NCBI GenBank assembly: GCA_963522145.1
Contig: CAUQXI010000003.1
Span: 62,001 to 126,000, forward strand
From: Mesorhizobium_B sp963522145
Lineage (GTDB): Bacteria > Pseudomonadota > Alphaproteobacteria > Rhizobiales > Rhizobiaceae
DNA length: 64,000 nt
Direction: 5' to 3'
The notes beneath the pieces were generated by a model. It saw nothing but the letters and a program-made list of their open reading frames with translations. It had not been told where the DNA came from and ran no database searches. A program made the translations under genes and the position numbers. Below are positions 43,286-52,359 of this stretch, piece by piece (positions within the stretch are counted from its first letter, which is position 1; each line of letters starts with the position of its first letter).

Positions 43286-43849
43286 ATGAACCGCAGAAGC
43301 ATGATCACGAGCCTCGCTGTTGCGACGGCCATTCCCGCCGCATTGTCAGCGACCGCGGCTTTCGCCCAGTCTTCCATGAAGATGGGTGAAGCCGAAATGA
43401 AGCATGCCAAGGACACCAAGATGATGGGCGGGCTTTCGCTTGCGACGAGCCGCGTCGCTGTCGAGAAAGCCAGCAACGAGATGGCAAAGGAATTCGCCAA
43501 GTGGGAGGTCGCCGAGCAGGAAACCATCGCCGACATTCTGAAGACGATGGAATCGGCTGACATGAAAGTCGAAGGCGCGCTGCACCCACCGAGCGAGTCG
43601 GAAGTCGAGGCGATGCTCGATGACGAAGGCAAGAAGAAGCTCGCGGACCTGAAGGGCATGAGCGGGGCCGCCTTCGACAAGGCCTATGTCACGGCGCAGC
43701 TCGATGGGCATAAGAAGCTGCTCGCGATCCAGGAAGATTACCTCAAAGTCGGTGCCAATCGCGAACATCTGTCGGTCACCAAGCTGGCGCGTGGCCAGAT
43801 CAAGGAGCACATCGACCACCTGACCATGATGCAGTCCAAAATGGGCTGA
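43286..43849 (+). CDS. DUF4142 exported protein (ferritin-like helical fold)
   Basis: 187 residues from ATG 43286, with GAGAGGAA five bases upstream. A signal peptide ends at AFA-QSS (about 28). The mature part is nearly all helical and Met/Lys-rich, with LATSRVAVEKASNEMAKEFAKWEVAEQE and AYVTAQLDGHKKLLAIQEDYL, the family core. DUF4142 proteins are often induced by general stress in rhizobia; the promoter found upstream agrees with that. Function unknown, periplasmic. Confidence 0.88.
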   Translation: MNRRSMITSLAVATAIPAALSATAAFAQSSMKMGEAEMKHAKDTKMMGGLSLATSRVAVEKASNEMAKEFAKWEVAEQETIADILKTMESADMKVEGALHPPSESEVEAMLDDEGKKKLADLKGMSGAAFDKAYVTAQLDGHKKLLAIQEDYLKVGANREHLSVTKLARGQIKEHIDHLTMMQSKMG

Positions 43850-43872
43850 TCGATCGACAATCATTGATCATC

Positions 43873-43908
43873 AAGCGGCGTCGCGGCCTATGGCTGCGGC
43901 GCCGCTTT
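43873..43908 (+). terminator. Strong hairpin after the DUF4142 gene
   Basis: Arms of 16 bases, 43873-43888 and 43892-43907, pair completely (two G-T pairs) around the loop TAT, with three T at the end. It begins 24 bases after the stop. The T-tract is short, so it may be a stabiliser as well as a terminator. Confidence 0.65.
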
Positions 43909-44064
43909 CAGTTGGTGATGGGGATGACAGAATGGCGATGATGTGGGTTGTGCGCCAAAATCCACACGAAATGGTTGTTCTTCACGATGATCATTCTCGC
44001 GCAAGCCTTGCAGCGATAGTTCCTCTGCGTCAAAGCACAGTTGCTTTTGAAAAGGGGGAAGTTC

Positions 44065-44799
44065 ATGTCCGACATGCGGAAATATGCGGCCGAGGCGATC
44101 GGCACATTCTGGCTGACTTTTGGCGGTTGTGGCTCGGCGGTTCTTGCCGCCGCCTTTCCGGAGGTCGGCATCGGCCTTCTTGGCGTGTCTCTGGCCTTCG
44201 GCCTGACGGTGCTGACCATGGCCTATTCGATCGGCCATGTTTCCGGCTGCCATCTCAACCCCGCCGTCACAGTGGGACTGGCGGTGGGCGGGCGCTTCCC
44301 CGGCTCGCAGATCCTGCCCTATATCGTTGCGCAGGTGGTCGGCGCGGTTCTCGGCGCGGCGGTTCTTTACGTGATCGCCAGCGGAACTGCGGGCTTCGAT
44401 GCGGTAGCGAGCGGCTTCGCGTCCAACGGCTTTGGCGAGCACTCGCCCGGCAAGTACAGTATGGCATCCGCGCTGGTAGCCGAACTCGTGCTGACCATGA
44501 TGTTCCTTTTCATCATCATGGGATCGACGCATGGCAAGGCGCCGGTCGGCTTTGCGCCGATTGCCATCGGGCTTGGACTGACGCTGATCCACCTGATCAG
44601 CATTCCGGTGACCAACACCTCGGTAAATCCTGCCCGCAGCACCGGTCCCGCGCTCTTCGTTGGCGGCTGGGCCCTTCAGCAGCTCTGGCTTTTCTGGCTG
44701 GCCCCGCTCGTTGGCGGTGCAGCCGGCGGCGCGCTCTACCGCTGGATCAGCAACGAGCCGTCTGCGCCGATCGTGGGTGACACGGCCGTCAGGCGTTAA
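44065..44799 (+). CDS. aqpZ: Aquaporin Z
   Basis: 244-residue water channel with six helices and both half-helix signatures, HLNPAVT and VNPARST. The selectivity-filter residues of AqpZ can be recognised: the His in TLIHLISIPVTNTSVNPARS, the following Thr and the Arg of the second NPA box. Starts at ATG 44065 (MSDMRKYAAEAIGTFW); GGGGGAAG lies eight bases upstream. Probably deals with osmotic change, like the bet genes nearby (inference). Converges on the MocR gene. Confidence 0.95.
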   Translation: MSDMRKYAAEAIGTFWLTFGGCGSAVLAAAFPEVGIGLLGVSLAFGLTVLTMAYSIGHVSGCHLNPAVTVGLAVGGRFPGSQILPYIVAQVVGAVLGAAVLYVIASGTAGFDAVASGFASNGFGEHSPGKYSMASALVAELVLTMMFLFIIMGSTHGKAPVGFAPIAIGLGLTLIHLISIPVTNTSVNPARSTGPALFVGGWALQQLWLFWLAPLVGGAAGGALYRWISNEPSAPIVGDTAVRR

Positions 44800-44907
44800 T
44801 GCGCTGTTGTCACCCGTGACGCGCAGAGCGGAGCGGGCACTTTTCAGGAACGACAAAGATATGGGGGGAGCGTCTCGGCGCTTCCCTCTTTCATTGTGGC
44901 GCACGTT

Positions 44908-46305
44908 TCACAAACAACGCTTGAGAAGTTCCAGCACCGGCAGGCTCATCTGGGCGACATTGAACCGCATCAGGTCCGGCGCGGACTGCGCGACGCTGAA
45001 GACGTTGCCCGGCGCGAGCACGATCCCTTCCGCAAGGGCTATGCGCGCCAGATCGGCGGCATCTCGTCCGGCAGGCAGGCGGCACCAGAGATGGTAGCCG
45101 CCGCGCGGCTCCACCCAAGGCACGATGCCGAGCGGCTCCAGCACGGCTGCCACCTCCCGGCGGCGGCGGGCCAAGCGCCCGCGCAACCCGGCAAGATGCT
45201 TGCGGTAGCTGCCATCGCTCAGCACCCGGAACACGAGCTCCGCCGCCACCGGGCTTGGGCCACAAAAATTGGTCGCGACCTGAAGGTCGATGAGCCCTTC
45301 GATCCACTCGGGACGCGCCGCGATGAAGCCGCAGCGGATCGAAGCCGATAGCGTCTTGGAAAAGCTGCCGATCCGGACCACACGGGCAAGACCATCAAGA
45401 GAAGCAAGTCGCGGCGAGGGCTCAGGCTCGAAGTCGGCAAAGATGTCGTCTTCGATGATGGTGAGGTCATGGGCCGCGGCCACGCTCATGATCCGGTGCG
45501 CGGTTTGCGGCGAGAGGGTCGCACCTGTCGGATTGTGGATGGCTGAATTGGTGACGTAGAGGCGCGGGTGATGGGCTTCAAGCGCGGCCGTGAACTGCGC
45601 CACGTCCGGCCCAGTAGCGGTGTAGGGCACACTCACCACACGCACATGGTGCGCGCGGAGCAACGCCTGGAAATTGAAGTAGCACGGATCGTCCAGGAGG
45701 ACGGTGTCGCCGGGCTTGAGAAGAAAGCGGCAAAACAGATCAAGTGCCTGCGAGCCGGAGGAAGTCAGCAGGATCTGGTCTGCCCGAGCGTCGACGCCCT
45801 CGGCGGCGAGCTGGCGCGAAAGCAGCCCGCGTAAATCGCGCAAGCCCCTTGTGGTGCCGTAATCCGTCATGATCGCCTCGTTGGTGCGGGCGAGGCTGCG
45901 AAGCGCGCGACGCATCGCTTCAACCGGCATCCACTCGGCCGGCAGCCAGCCGCACCCCGGACGAAGCATATTGTCGCCGGCGTCCAGCGATTGACGCGAC
46001 ACCCATAATGGGTCGATTGCGCGGTCAAGGCGCGGCTCGACCTCTGCAAGTTGAAGCGGCAGCGAGGCACCGGCGACATAGAACCCGGAGCCGGGCCTTG
46101 ACCGGATCAGCCCTTCGGCCGCCAGCCGATCATAGGCCTCGACCACCGTTGATGGTGACACACGCATCGTTGCCGCGAAGCTGCGGATCGAGGGCAGTTT
46201 TTCACCGCTCATCAGCTGGCGGAGCGCGATGCGCCTGCGAACTTCCTCCATGACATCGAGCGTACGCGTTCTTGCTAGCGTCAACTGTGTGGTCCCATGA
46301 AGCAT
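44908..46305 (-). CDS. MocR-family regulator (GntR HTH fused to aminotransferase-like domain)
   Basis: 465 residues from ATG 46305; the frame extends to a TTG at 46320 lying within a repeat, so I prefer the ATG. A winged HTH (about 15-75: GEKLPSIRSFAATMRVSPSTVVEAYDRLAAEGLI) is linked to a fold-type I aminotransferase domain (about 110-460) with the PLP lysine in RIGSFSKTLSASIRCGF. MocR proteins use PLP-bound amines as signals and often control a divergent transporter or PLP gene; here the divergent gene is an EamA exporter. Confidence 0.92.
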   Translation of the reverse strand: MLHGTTQLTLARTRTLDVMEEVRRRIALRQLMSGEKLPSIRSFAATMRVSPSTVVEAYDRLAAEGLIRSRPGSGFYVAGASLPLQLAEVEPRLDRAIDPLWVSRQSLDAGDNMLRPGCGWLPAEWMPVEAMRRALRSLARTNEAIMTDYGTTRGLRDLRGLLSRQLAAEGVDARADQILLTSSGSQALDLFCRFLLKPGDTVLLDDPCYFNFQALLRAHHVRVVSVPYTATGPDVAQFTAALEAHHPRLYVTNSAIHNPTGATLSPQTAHRIMSVAAAHDLTIIEDDIFADFEPEPSPRLASLDGLARVVRIGSFSKTLSASIRCGFIAARPEWIEGLIDLQVATNFCGPSPVAAELVFRVLSDGSYRKHLAGLRGRLARRRREVAAVLEPLGIVPWVEPRGGYHLWCRLPAGRDAADLARIALAEGIVLAPGNVFSVAQSAPDLMRFNVAQMSLPVLELLKRCL

Positions 46306-46328
46306 TACAGTTCGGCGCAACTGTATGG
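46282..46328. promoter_or_regulatory. Candidate MocR operator between the regulator and eamA
   Basis: A direct repeat CAACTGTGTGG (46282-46292) and CAACTGTATGG (46318-46328), centre spacing 36 bases, plus ACAGTT (46307-46312) forming an exact dyad with AACTGT (46319-46324). MocR regulators typically bind spaced direct repeats in the divergent region, so these are plausible sites. Confidence 0.5.
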
Positions 46329-46392
46329 CATTGTTCCTGTTTGGGCTACCTTCGCCACGCTAGTTGGAGGATATCGACAGCAGGGGATTTCG

Positions 46393-47253
46393 ATGCAGCG
46401 AACGACGGAAGGGTGGGGAAGCGGGCTGCTTGGCGTGATCATCTTCAGCGGCTCGCTTCCTGCCACGCGGGTCGCCGTCGGAGGCTTTACGCCCTTGTTC
46501 CTGACCTCAGCGCGCGCGGCGATCGCAGCACTTCTTGGCGCCGCGCTGCTGCTGATATTCCATCAGACGCGCCCGAAACGTGGCGATCTGCTTTCCCTTG
46601 CTGTCGTCGCGCTCGGCGTCGTGATCGGCTTTCCGCTGCTGACCGCGCTTGCGCTTCAGCATATCACCTCGGCCCATTCGATCATCTTCATCGGCTTGCT
46701 GCCGCTTGCCACTGCTTTGTTCGCCGTGTTGCGCGGCGGGGAGCGGCCGAGGCCGGCCTTCTGGCTTTTCTCGCTTGCCGGCGCGCTGATTGTCGCCGGT
46801 TTCGCTTTCAGGCAGAGCGGGAGCATCTCCTTGGAAGGAGACATGCTGATGGTCGCGGCCGTGCTCCTGTGCGGGCTCGGCTACGCGGAAGGCGCCGCCC
46901 TGTCGCGCCGTCTGGGAGGCTGGCAGGTGATCTCGTGGTCCTTGATCCTGTCGCTTCCCATCATGGTTGTTGTCGCGCTCGGCACCCTGCCGGAGAGTTT
47001 CGCGGGCGTCGGCCTGCCGGCGTGGATCGGGCTCGGCTACGTCTCGGTCTTCAGCATGCTTCTTGGTTTCGTGTTCTGGTATCATGGCCTGGCGATCGGC
47101 GGCATTGCGAGCGTCGGGCAGCTTCAATTGCTTCAGCCCTTCTTCGGTCTTGCATTGGCCGCGCTGCTTCTGGGCGAGCCTGTTGCATGGTCGATGATCG
47201 CGGTTGCGGGGCTGGTTGTGCTGTGCGTCGCCGGCGCCAGGCGCTTCGCGTGA
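46393..47253 (+). CDS. EamA/DMT-family transporter
   Basis: 286 residues from ATG 46393 with ten predicted membrane helices in two EamA repeats (first about 8-135, second about 150-284), e.g. SGSLPATRVAVGGFTPLFLTSARA and LQLLQPFFGLALAALLLGEPVAW. Likely exports an amino acid, amine or other metabolite; the linked MocR regulator favours an amine-related substrate (inference). The frame is open from 46297, but that part overlaps the regulator's start. Confidence 0.9.
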   Translation: MQRTTEGWGSGLLGVIIFSGSLPATRVAVGGFTPLFLTSARAAIAALLGAALLLIFHQTRPKRGDLLSLAVVALGVVIGFPLLTALALQHITSAHSIIFIGLLPLATALFAVLRGGERPRPAFWLFSLAGALIVAGFAFRQSGSISLEGDMLMVAAVLLCGLGYAEGAALSRRLGGWQVISWSLILSLPIMVVVALGTLPESFAGVGLPAWIGLGYVSVFSMLLGFVFWYHGLAIGGIASVGQLQLLQPFFGLALAALLLGEPVAWSMIAVAGLVVLCVAGARRFA

Positions 47254-47371
47254 TCGGCTCAGCCCGCAGCGTTCCAGCCTCGCAGCCCGGAAGGAAGTGC
47301 CCACGTCGCACGCCTTCCCGGGACAAAGTGGTGCATCGACAAGGTGCTGCACCCCGTGCGATGCCGCATGA

Positions 47372-47767
47372 ATGAAGTTCTGGCGCGAGCTTGTGGCGGA
47401 TCGGCTGTCTGGAGGCGTTCTATGCGTCCTCTTGATGGCGACGTTCATGCTTCAAGGCGCCTTTGCCGGTCACGCCGCCGCAGCAATGGCGTCGTCCGAT
47501 CCGCTCTCTATCATCTGCACGTCTTCGCCTGATGGCTCGCACCGGCCCTCCGAGCCTGATCATCGCCACGAGTGCCCCTGCGCGGAGCTTTGCGCAGCCG
47601 GCACCCAGATGGTGGCTTCGTCGTGGCCGCCTGATTCTATCGGCGTTCCGATCCGCTTTGCCGACCGCATCGAGACGGCGATCGACCGCTTGGCGCCGGG
47701 TTCGACGGAGCCTCTTCTTCGGCGTCATCATGCCCGCGGCCCGCCTTCAAACTCGAACCGAAGCTGA
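47372..47767 (+). CDS. Small exported Cys/His-rich protein (DUF2946-like)
   Basis: 131 residues. A signal or anchor helix (about 14-38, GGVLCVLLMATFMLQGAFAG) is followed by a short segment with IICTSSPDGSHRPSEPDHRH and ECPCAELCAAG, that is several His plus four Cys, resembling DUF2946 proteins and suggesting metal binding. The C-terminus is Pro/Arg-rich. Followed 108 bases later by the PepSY membrane protein, a common partner in metal uptake loci. Assignment is tentative. Confidence 0.6.
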   Translation: MKFWRELVADRLSGGVLCVLLMATFMLQGAFAGHAAAAMASSDPLSIICTSSPDGSHRPSEPDHRHECPCAELCAAGTQMVASSWPPDSIGVPIRFADRIETAIDRLAPGSTEPLLRRHHARGPPSNSNRS

Positions 47768-47875
47768 TTCACAGGAGCGACCCCGCTCCACGTCATTCGG
47801 AGGCTGCTGACGCGCCGTATCGTGTCCCGAGGGGACAGGGAGGTGCAGAGCGGCCGGGCATTCGAGGCACAAGCT

Positions 47876-49243
47876 ATGACCGATATCACTGCGTTGTCGC
47901 AGGCAGACGCGCCGGCGCGCGCGATCGACACCTACCGCGCCATCTGGCGCTGGCACTTTTATGCCGGCCTTCTGGCCGTTCCCTTCATGATCCTTCTGGC
48001 GGTGACCGGATCGCTTTATCTGTTTCGCGATGAGATCGACAACTCGGCGTTCGCCTATCGAAACGTCGTTGCCGCTGGCGCGGAAGCACCGCTGCTCCCA
48101 AGCCGGCTCGTCGCAAATGCGGAAGCGGCGCTTCCTGGGGCGGGGTTGTCCGCTTATCGTGAGCCGACAGGTCCGACCGGATCCGTCCGGGTCGGCTTCG
48201 ACACGGATGCGGGAACCGTCTACGCCTTCCTGAACCCCTACACCGGCGAGGTGCTCGACACGGTCGGAAAGAACGAGGAGTTCAACGAAGTCGTCCGGAA
48301 GCTGCACAGTCTCGAATATTTCGGACCCTATGCAAACCGCCTCATCGAGGCGATCGCGGGCTTCGCGATCATCCTCGTCGTGTCAGGTTTTTATCTGTGG
48401 TGGCCACGCCGGCAGAGTGGTGGCGTCATCTCCGTCCGTGGCACGCCGTCGAAGCGGGTCTTCTGGCGCGACACCCACGCGGTGACAGGCGCCTTTGCCG
48501 GCATTCTCATCGCCTTCCTTGCGCTTACCGGTCTGCCCTGGTCATCCTTCTGGGGCGGCAGGCTGACGAATGTCGTGGCGGCAACCGGCACCGGCTATCC
48601 GGCAGCGCTCTGGGATAATGTCCCGACATCGGGCGAGCATGCCGATCACGCGATGGAAAATGTGGGCTGGACGATGGAAGCGTCGCCGATGCCGATGTCT
48701 CACGGCATGAACATGGCACCGATCGGGCTCGACAAGGCGGTGGAGATCGCGCGCAGCCGGGGAATGGCGCCCCGGTTCGAGGTTATGGTGCCGCGGGACG
48801 CGAAGGGCGTCTATACCGCCGCCGTGTTTCCTGATGACCTGAACAAGGCGAGGACGATCCACATCGACCAGTATTCCGGCGCGCCGATCGTCGACATCAG
48901 CTACGCGGATTACGGGACGGAGGCGAAGCTGATCGAACTCGGCATCAACATCCATCAGGGCCAGGAGTTCGGCTGGCCGAACCAGCTCCTGATGCTGACG
49001 ACCTGCCTTGCGATCATCCTCGCCTCCGTTTCCGCCGTCGTCATGTGGCTGAAGCGGCGTCCGTCGGGGCGCCTCGGCGTTCCGCCGTATCCGACGAGCC
49101 GACGCGTGTACGGCGCGCTCTGGGCCATGGCGATCGTGTTCGGGCTCGCGTTTCCACTGTCCGGCCTGCTGATCGCGTTGATGGTCGCGTGCGATGTTCT
49201 TGTTATCCGCAACGTTTCGCCCTTGAAGCGGATCTTTGCCTGA
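47876..49243 (+). CDS. PepSY-associated TM-helix protein
   Basis: 455 residues from ATG 47876. Four membrane helices: about 22-45 (FYAGLLAVPFMILLAVTGSLYLF), about 155-180, about 200-225 and a C-terminal pair near 370-440, with periplasmic PepSY-like regions between them. The loop MSHGMNMAPIG is Met/His-rich. These proteins usually occur with siderophore or metal uptake and may act as ferric reductases. No TonB receptor is nearby. Confidence 0.88.
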   Translation: MTDITALSQADAPARAIDTYRAIWRWHFYAGLLAVPFMILLAVTGSLYLFRDEIDNSAFAYRNVVAAGAEAPLLPSRLVANAEAALPGAGLSAYREPTGPTGSVRVGFDTDAGTVYAFLNPYTGEVLDTVGKNEEFNEVVRKLHSLEYFGPYANRLIEAIAGFAIILVVSGFYLWWPRRQSGGVISVRGTPSKRVFWRDTHAVTGAFAGILIAFLALTGLPWSSFWGGRLTNVVAATGTGYPAALWDNVPTSGEHADHAMENVGWTMEASPMPMSHGMNMAPIGLDKAVEIARSRGMAPRFEVMVPRDAKGVYTAAVFPDDLNKARTIHIDQYSGAPIVDISYADYGTEAKLIELGINIHQGQEFGWPNQLLMLTTCLAIILASVSAVVMWLKRRPSGRLGVPPYPTSRRVYGALWAMAIVFGLAFPLSGLLIALMVACDVLVIRNVSPLKRIFA

Positions 49244-49290
49244 CGAGTGCTACGGGCGGCCCAGCACGTGCCGCGCCGCCTTTCGTGCCT

Positions 49291-50574
49291 TCAGCGGAAT
49301 TCGGCCTCAATATGCTTGCCGGTGCGGCTGACCACCCGGCACTGCTTTTCTTCCGCCTCGGGGCCGATCATCAGCGTGAAGCTGTCGGGAACGTCCAGCG
49401 CGTTCCACACCTCCAGGCCGGCACCATCGTCCCCCAGCGAGCGGATGGTGCAGTCGATCGTGGAAAACCGATCGTTGAAGATGATGCGGCCGGCCTTGAG
49501 GACACGCCGTCTGGCCGGCCTGTCCTCTCTCTGGAGGCTGACGCAGCAGTCCCGCCCCTGGGCTTTGGCAGCATAGAGCGCTCGATCCGCTTCCGCCAGA
49601 AGCGCATCGATGTCCTTTATCGAAGAATTGAGGGACGCTACACCGAAGCTTGCGGTAACCCGCATGGAATCGCCGTTGGGATCAGTCCTCTTGCGCCGAA
49701 CCGCGCGTCGGAGCTTCTCTGCCACGTCACAAGCGCGGCCGTGCTCCGTATGGGGCAGGAGCACGGCGAACTCCTCGCCGCCGAGACGTCCCACGATGTC
49801 CGATTTTCGAAGCTGGGTTTGAAGGGCAACGGCAACGCCCTTGAGCACGTCGTCGCCGGCTGGATGCCCGAACGTGTCATTCACGGCCTTGAAGTGATCA
49901 ATGTCGAGGGCAATGCAGGAAAGCGGATGCTTGTGGCGCCGGGCAAGCGCGACGGCGCGTGAGCCATGCTCTTCGAAGGCGCGCCGGGACAGGAGCCTCG
50001 TGAGTGCGTCCGTTTCGGCCTGGCGACGCAACTCGATTGTTTCCGTGACGACCTGGGACAGGTCCGTCAGGATCTGCAAGTCCCGTGCAGCGAAGTCGCG
50101 CGGCTTCGTGTCGATGGCACAAAGCGTTCCGATGACCACCCCGCCTTCCGTTTGAAGCGGAACCCCTGCATAGAAGCGGATGCCGGGCCTTCCTCGCACA
50201 TACGGACTGCCTTCAAACCGCGCATCGCAGCTCGTATCAGCAACGATAAGAGGCTGGCCGTTTTCAACCGGGTACCGGCAGAAGCTATGTCGCAGTTCAG
50301 ACTCCGTCTCGGTCAGTCCCGCACATGCTTTATACCACTGTCGATGGGCATCCATCAGCGAAATGAGCGCGATGGGTACATCGAATATGTTTTGGACCAG
50401 ACGGACGAAGCGATCGAAGGCTTCCTCGCGGGGCGTGTCGAGCAAAGCGAGCCGATCCAAGGCGGAAAGTCGTCCGTCCTCCGTCAGATCTGCCTGATCA
50501 ACACGCCTCCGGGTGGAGGCTTCTTGCATCGCTGGCTGGGACAGAGCGTCCTCCCGTTCGCTTTCGGCAAGCAT
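49291..50574 (-). CDS. GAF-GGDEF-PilZ diguanylate cyclase
   Basis: 427 residues from ATG 50574. Order: GAF domain about 45-185 (LDTPREEAFDRFVRLVQ, PIALISLMDAHRQWYK, FCRYPV, RFYAGVPL), GGDEF domain about 190-345 with DIDHFKAVND and the intact signature GGEEF (265-269), then a C-terminal PilZ-like domain about 355-427 (RRRVLKAGRIIFN). The product-inhibition I-site RxxD is present as RKSD (256-259). The PilZ NxSxxG element reads SLGDDG, so ligand binding by PilZ is uncertain. It should make c-di-GMP in response to a GAF ligand or redox cue. Convergent with the PepSY gene, upstream of tRNA-Pro. Confidence 0.93.
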   Translation of the reverse strand: MLAESEREDALSQPAMQEASTRRRVDQADLTEDGRLSALDRLALLDTPREEAFDRFVRLVQNIFDVPIALISLMDAHRQWYKACAGLTETESELRHSFCRYPVENGQPLIVADTSCDARFEGSPYVRGRPGIRFYAGVPLQTEGGVVIGTLCAIDTKPRDFAARDLQILTDLSQVVTETIELRRQAETDALTRLLSRRAFEEHGSRAVALARRHKHPLSCIALDIDHFKAVNDTFGHPAGDDVLKGVAVALQTQLRKSDIVGRLGGEEFAVLLPHTEHGRACDVAEKLRRAVRRKRTDPNGDSMRVTASFGVASLNSSIKDIDALLAEADRALYAAKAQGRDCCVSLQREDRPARRRVLKAGRIIFNDRFSTIDCTIRSLGDDGAGLEVWNALDVPDSFTLMIGPEAEEKQCRVVSRTGKHIEAEFR

Positions 50575-50747
50575 CAAGGGAAGACTTGAGGACCTGATCG
50601 GTTAAGAAGCGGTCAAGAGCTTATCAAGCTCGACGATCTCGTTCGAGGCCGGTGAGGCTAAGGCAACCGCACGCCTGCCGATGCAAACGGCGCTCTGCCG
50701 CTGCAAGACAAATGGGCTGGCCACAATTTTGAAAGCTTGGGAAAAAC

Positions 50748-50824
50748 TGGTCGGAGTGGCAGGATTTGAACCTGCGACCCCATCGTCCCGAACGATGTGC
50801 GCTACCAGACTGCGCTACACTCCG
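50748..50824 (-). tRNA. tRNA-Pro (anticodon CGG)
   Basis: 77 bases on the minus strand: acceptor CGGAGTG pairing with CACTCCG, D-arm GCGCAGTCTGGTAGCGC, anticodon loop TTCGGGA with CGG, T-arm GCAGGTTCAAATCCTGC, discriminator A and encoded CCA (complement at 50748-50750). Confidence 0.97.
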
Positions 50825-50877
50825 CGACCAGGTGGGCGGCTTATAGCGAAGCCGGCACAGGCCCGCAAGCGCGCTGC

Positions 50878-52341
50878 TCAATATGGGCTCGCGACATTTC
50901 CGGTTTCAACGAAGACCGACTTGAGCTGGGAGTAGTGGCCGAGAGCGGCGAGGGCGTTCTCGCGCCCGATGCCGGATTGCTTGACGCCGCCGAAAGGCAC
51001 CTCGACCGGAGTGAGGTTGAAGGTGTTGATCCAGCAGGTGCCCGCCTGGAGGCGACCGATCACGCGGTGCGCGCGGGAAAGGTCGCGCGTGAACACGCCG
51101 GCCGAGAGGCCGAATTCGGTGTCGTTGGCGCGCGCGACCACTTCGTCCTCATCATCAAAGGACAGCACGCTCATCACCGGTCCGAAGATCTCCTCTCGCG
51201 CGATCCGCATTTCGTCGCGAACATCGGTGAAGATCGTCGGCTCCACGAAGAAACCCCTTTCGAAGCCCTGCAGCGACGGCACGGCACCACCATGCGCCAG
51301 GCTGGCACCTTCCTCGCGACCGACGCGGATATAATCGAGAACCTTCTGATGCTGCGCGGCGCTGATCAGCGGACCCATCTGGGTTTCGGGATCGAGCGGA
51401 TCGCCGATGCGGATGCTCTTCGTGCGCTCGACAAGCCGCTCTACGAAGCGATCATGCAGTTTGCGATGAACGAACACGCGCGTGCCATTGGAGCAGACCT
51501 GGCCGGTCGAATAAAAGTTGCCGAGCATCGCGCCGCCGATGGCATTCTCCAGATCGGCATCCTCGAAGATCACCAGCGGCGACTTGCCGCCGAGCTCCAT
51601 CGTCGCCTGCTTCATGTGCGAGCCGGCCAACGCCATCACCTTGCGGCCGGTGGGAACGGAGCCAGTCAGAGACACCTTCACGACTGCCGGATGCGATACC
51701 AGCGCGGCGCCCACATCACCGTAACCCTGCACCACGTTGAAGAGGCCGGGCGGCAATCCGGCCTCCGAATAGATCTCGGCCAGCGCCAGCGCGGAAAGCG
51801 GCGTGTTCTCCGAGGGCTTGAAGATCATCGCATTGCCCATCGCAAGCGCCGGCGCGGACTTCCAGCCAGCCACCTGGATCGGATAGTTCCAGGCACCGAT
51901 GCCGACGCAGACGCCGAGCGCCTCGCGCCTGGTATAGGCGAAGGGTCCGCCGAGATCGGTATATTCGCCGCCGAAGCTCGCGACAGCGCCGCCAAGGAAT
52001 TCGAGCGCGTCGGCGGCCGATGCCGCGTCGGCGACCAGCGTTTCCTGAAGCGGCTTGCCGGTGTCGAGTGTTTCCAGCCGGGCAAGCTCCTCGTTGCGGG
52101 CGCGCAGGATGTCGGCCGCGCGGCGAAGGATGCGCCCGCGTTCGACGGGTTTGCGGAGCGCCCACTCGCCTTGCGCGGCGCGCGCCGTTTCCACGGCGCG
52201 TTCCACGATCGCGGGCGTGGCAGCATGGACGCGTGCGATCACCTCCGTCGTGGCGGGATGGATGACCGGCATCTCCGTGCCGCTGGCATCCTCGACGAAG
52301 ATGCCGTTCACATAGTGCGAGGCTTCGGGCTGCGCGCGCAT
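50878..52341 (-). CDS. betB: Betaine-aldehyde dehydrogenase
   Basis: Oxidises betaine aldehyde to glycine betaine with NAD. 487 residues; ALDH motifs: ELGGKSPLVIFEDAD with the general base Glu, and the catalytic cysteine in FYSTGQVCSNGTRVFVHR, then EEIFGPVMSVLSF. Last gene of the minus-strand bet operon, 18 bases after the 48-residue protein. GTMP-type residues at the active site cannot be checked further by eye. Confidence 0.95.
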   Translation of the reverse strand: MRAQPEASHYVNGIFVEDASGTEMPVIHPATTEVIARVHAATPAIVERAVETARAAQGEWALRKPVERGRILRRAADILRARNEELARLETLDTGKPLQETLVADAASAADALEFLGGAVASFGGEYTDLGGPFAYTRREALGVCVGIGAWNYPIQVAGWKSAPALAMGNAMIFKPSENTPLSALALAEIYSEAGLPPGLFNVVQGYGDVGAALVSHPAVVKVSLTGSVPTGRKVMALAGSHMKQATMELGGKSPLVIFEDADLENAIGGAMLGNFYSTGQVCSNGTRVFVHRKLHDRFVERLVERTKSIRIGDPLDPETQMGPLISAAQHQKVLDYIRVGREEGASLAHGGAVPSLQGFERGFFVEPTIFTDVRDEMRIAREEIFGPVMSVLSFDDEDEVVARANDTEFGLSAGVFTRDLSRAHRVIGRLQAGTCWINTFNLTPVEVPFGGVKQSGIGRENALAALGHYSQLKSVFVETGNVASPY

Positions 52342-52359
52342 GGATGGGTTTCCGCTCAG

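Noticed and set aside
43911..44064. EcfG-type promoter in front of aqpZ
   Set aside because: A GGAAC occurs only on the opposite strand and without a matching -10.
50624..50881. Minus-strand frame across tRNA-Pro
   Set aside because: It translates the tRNA itself, a well-known false protein.
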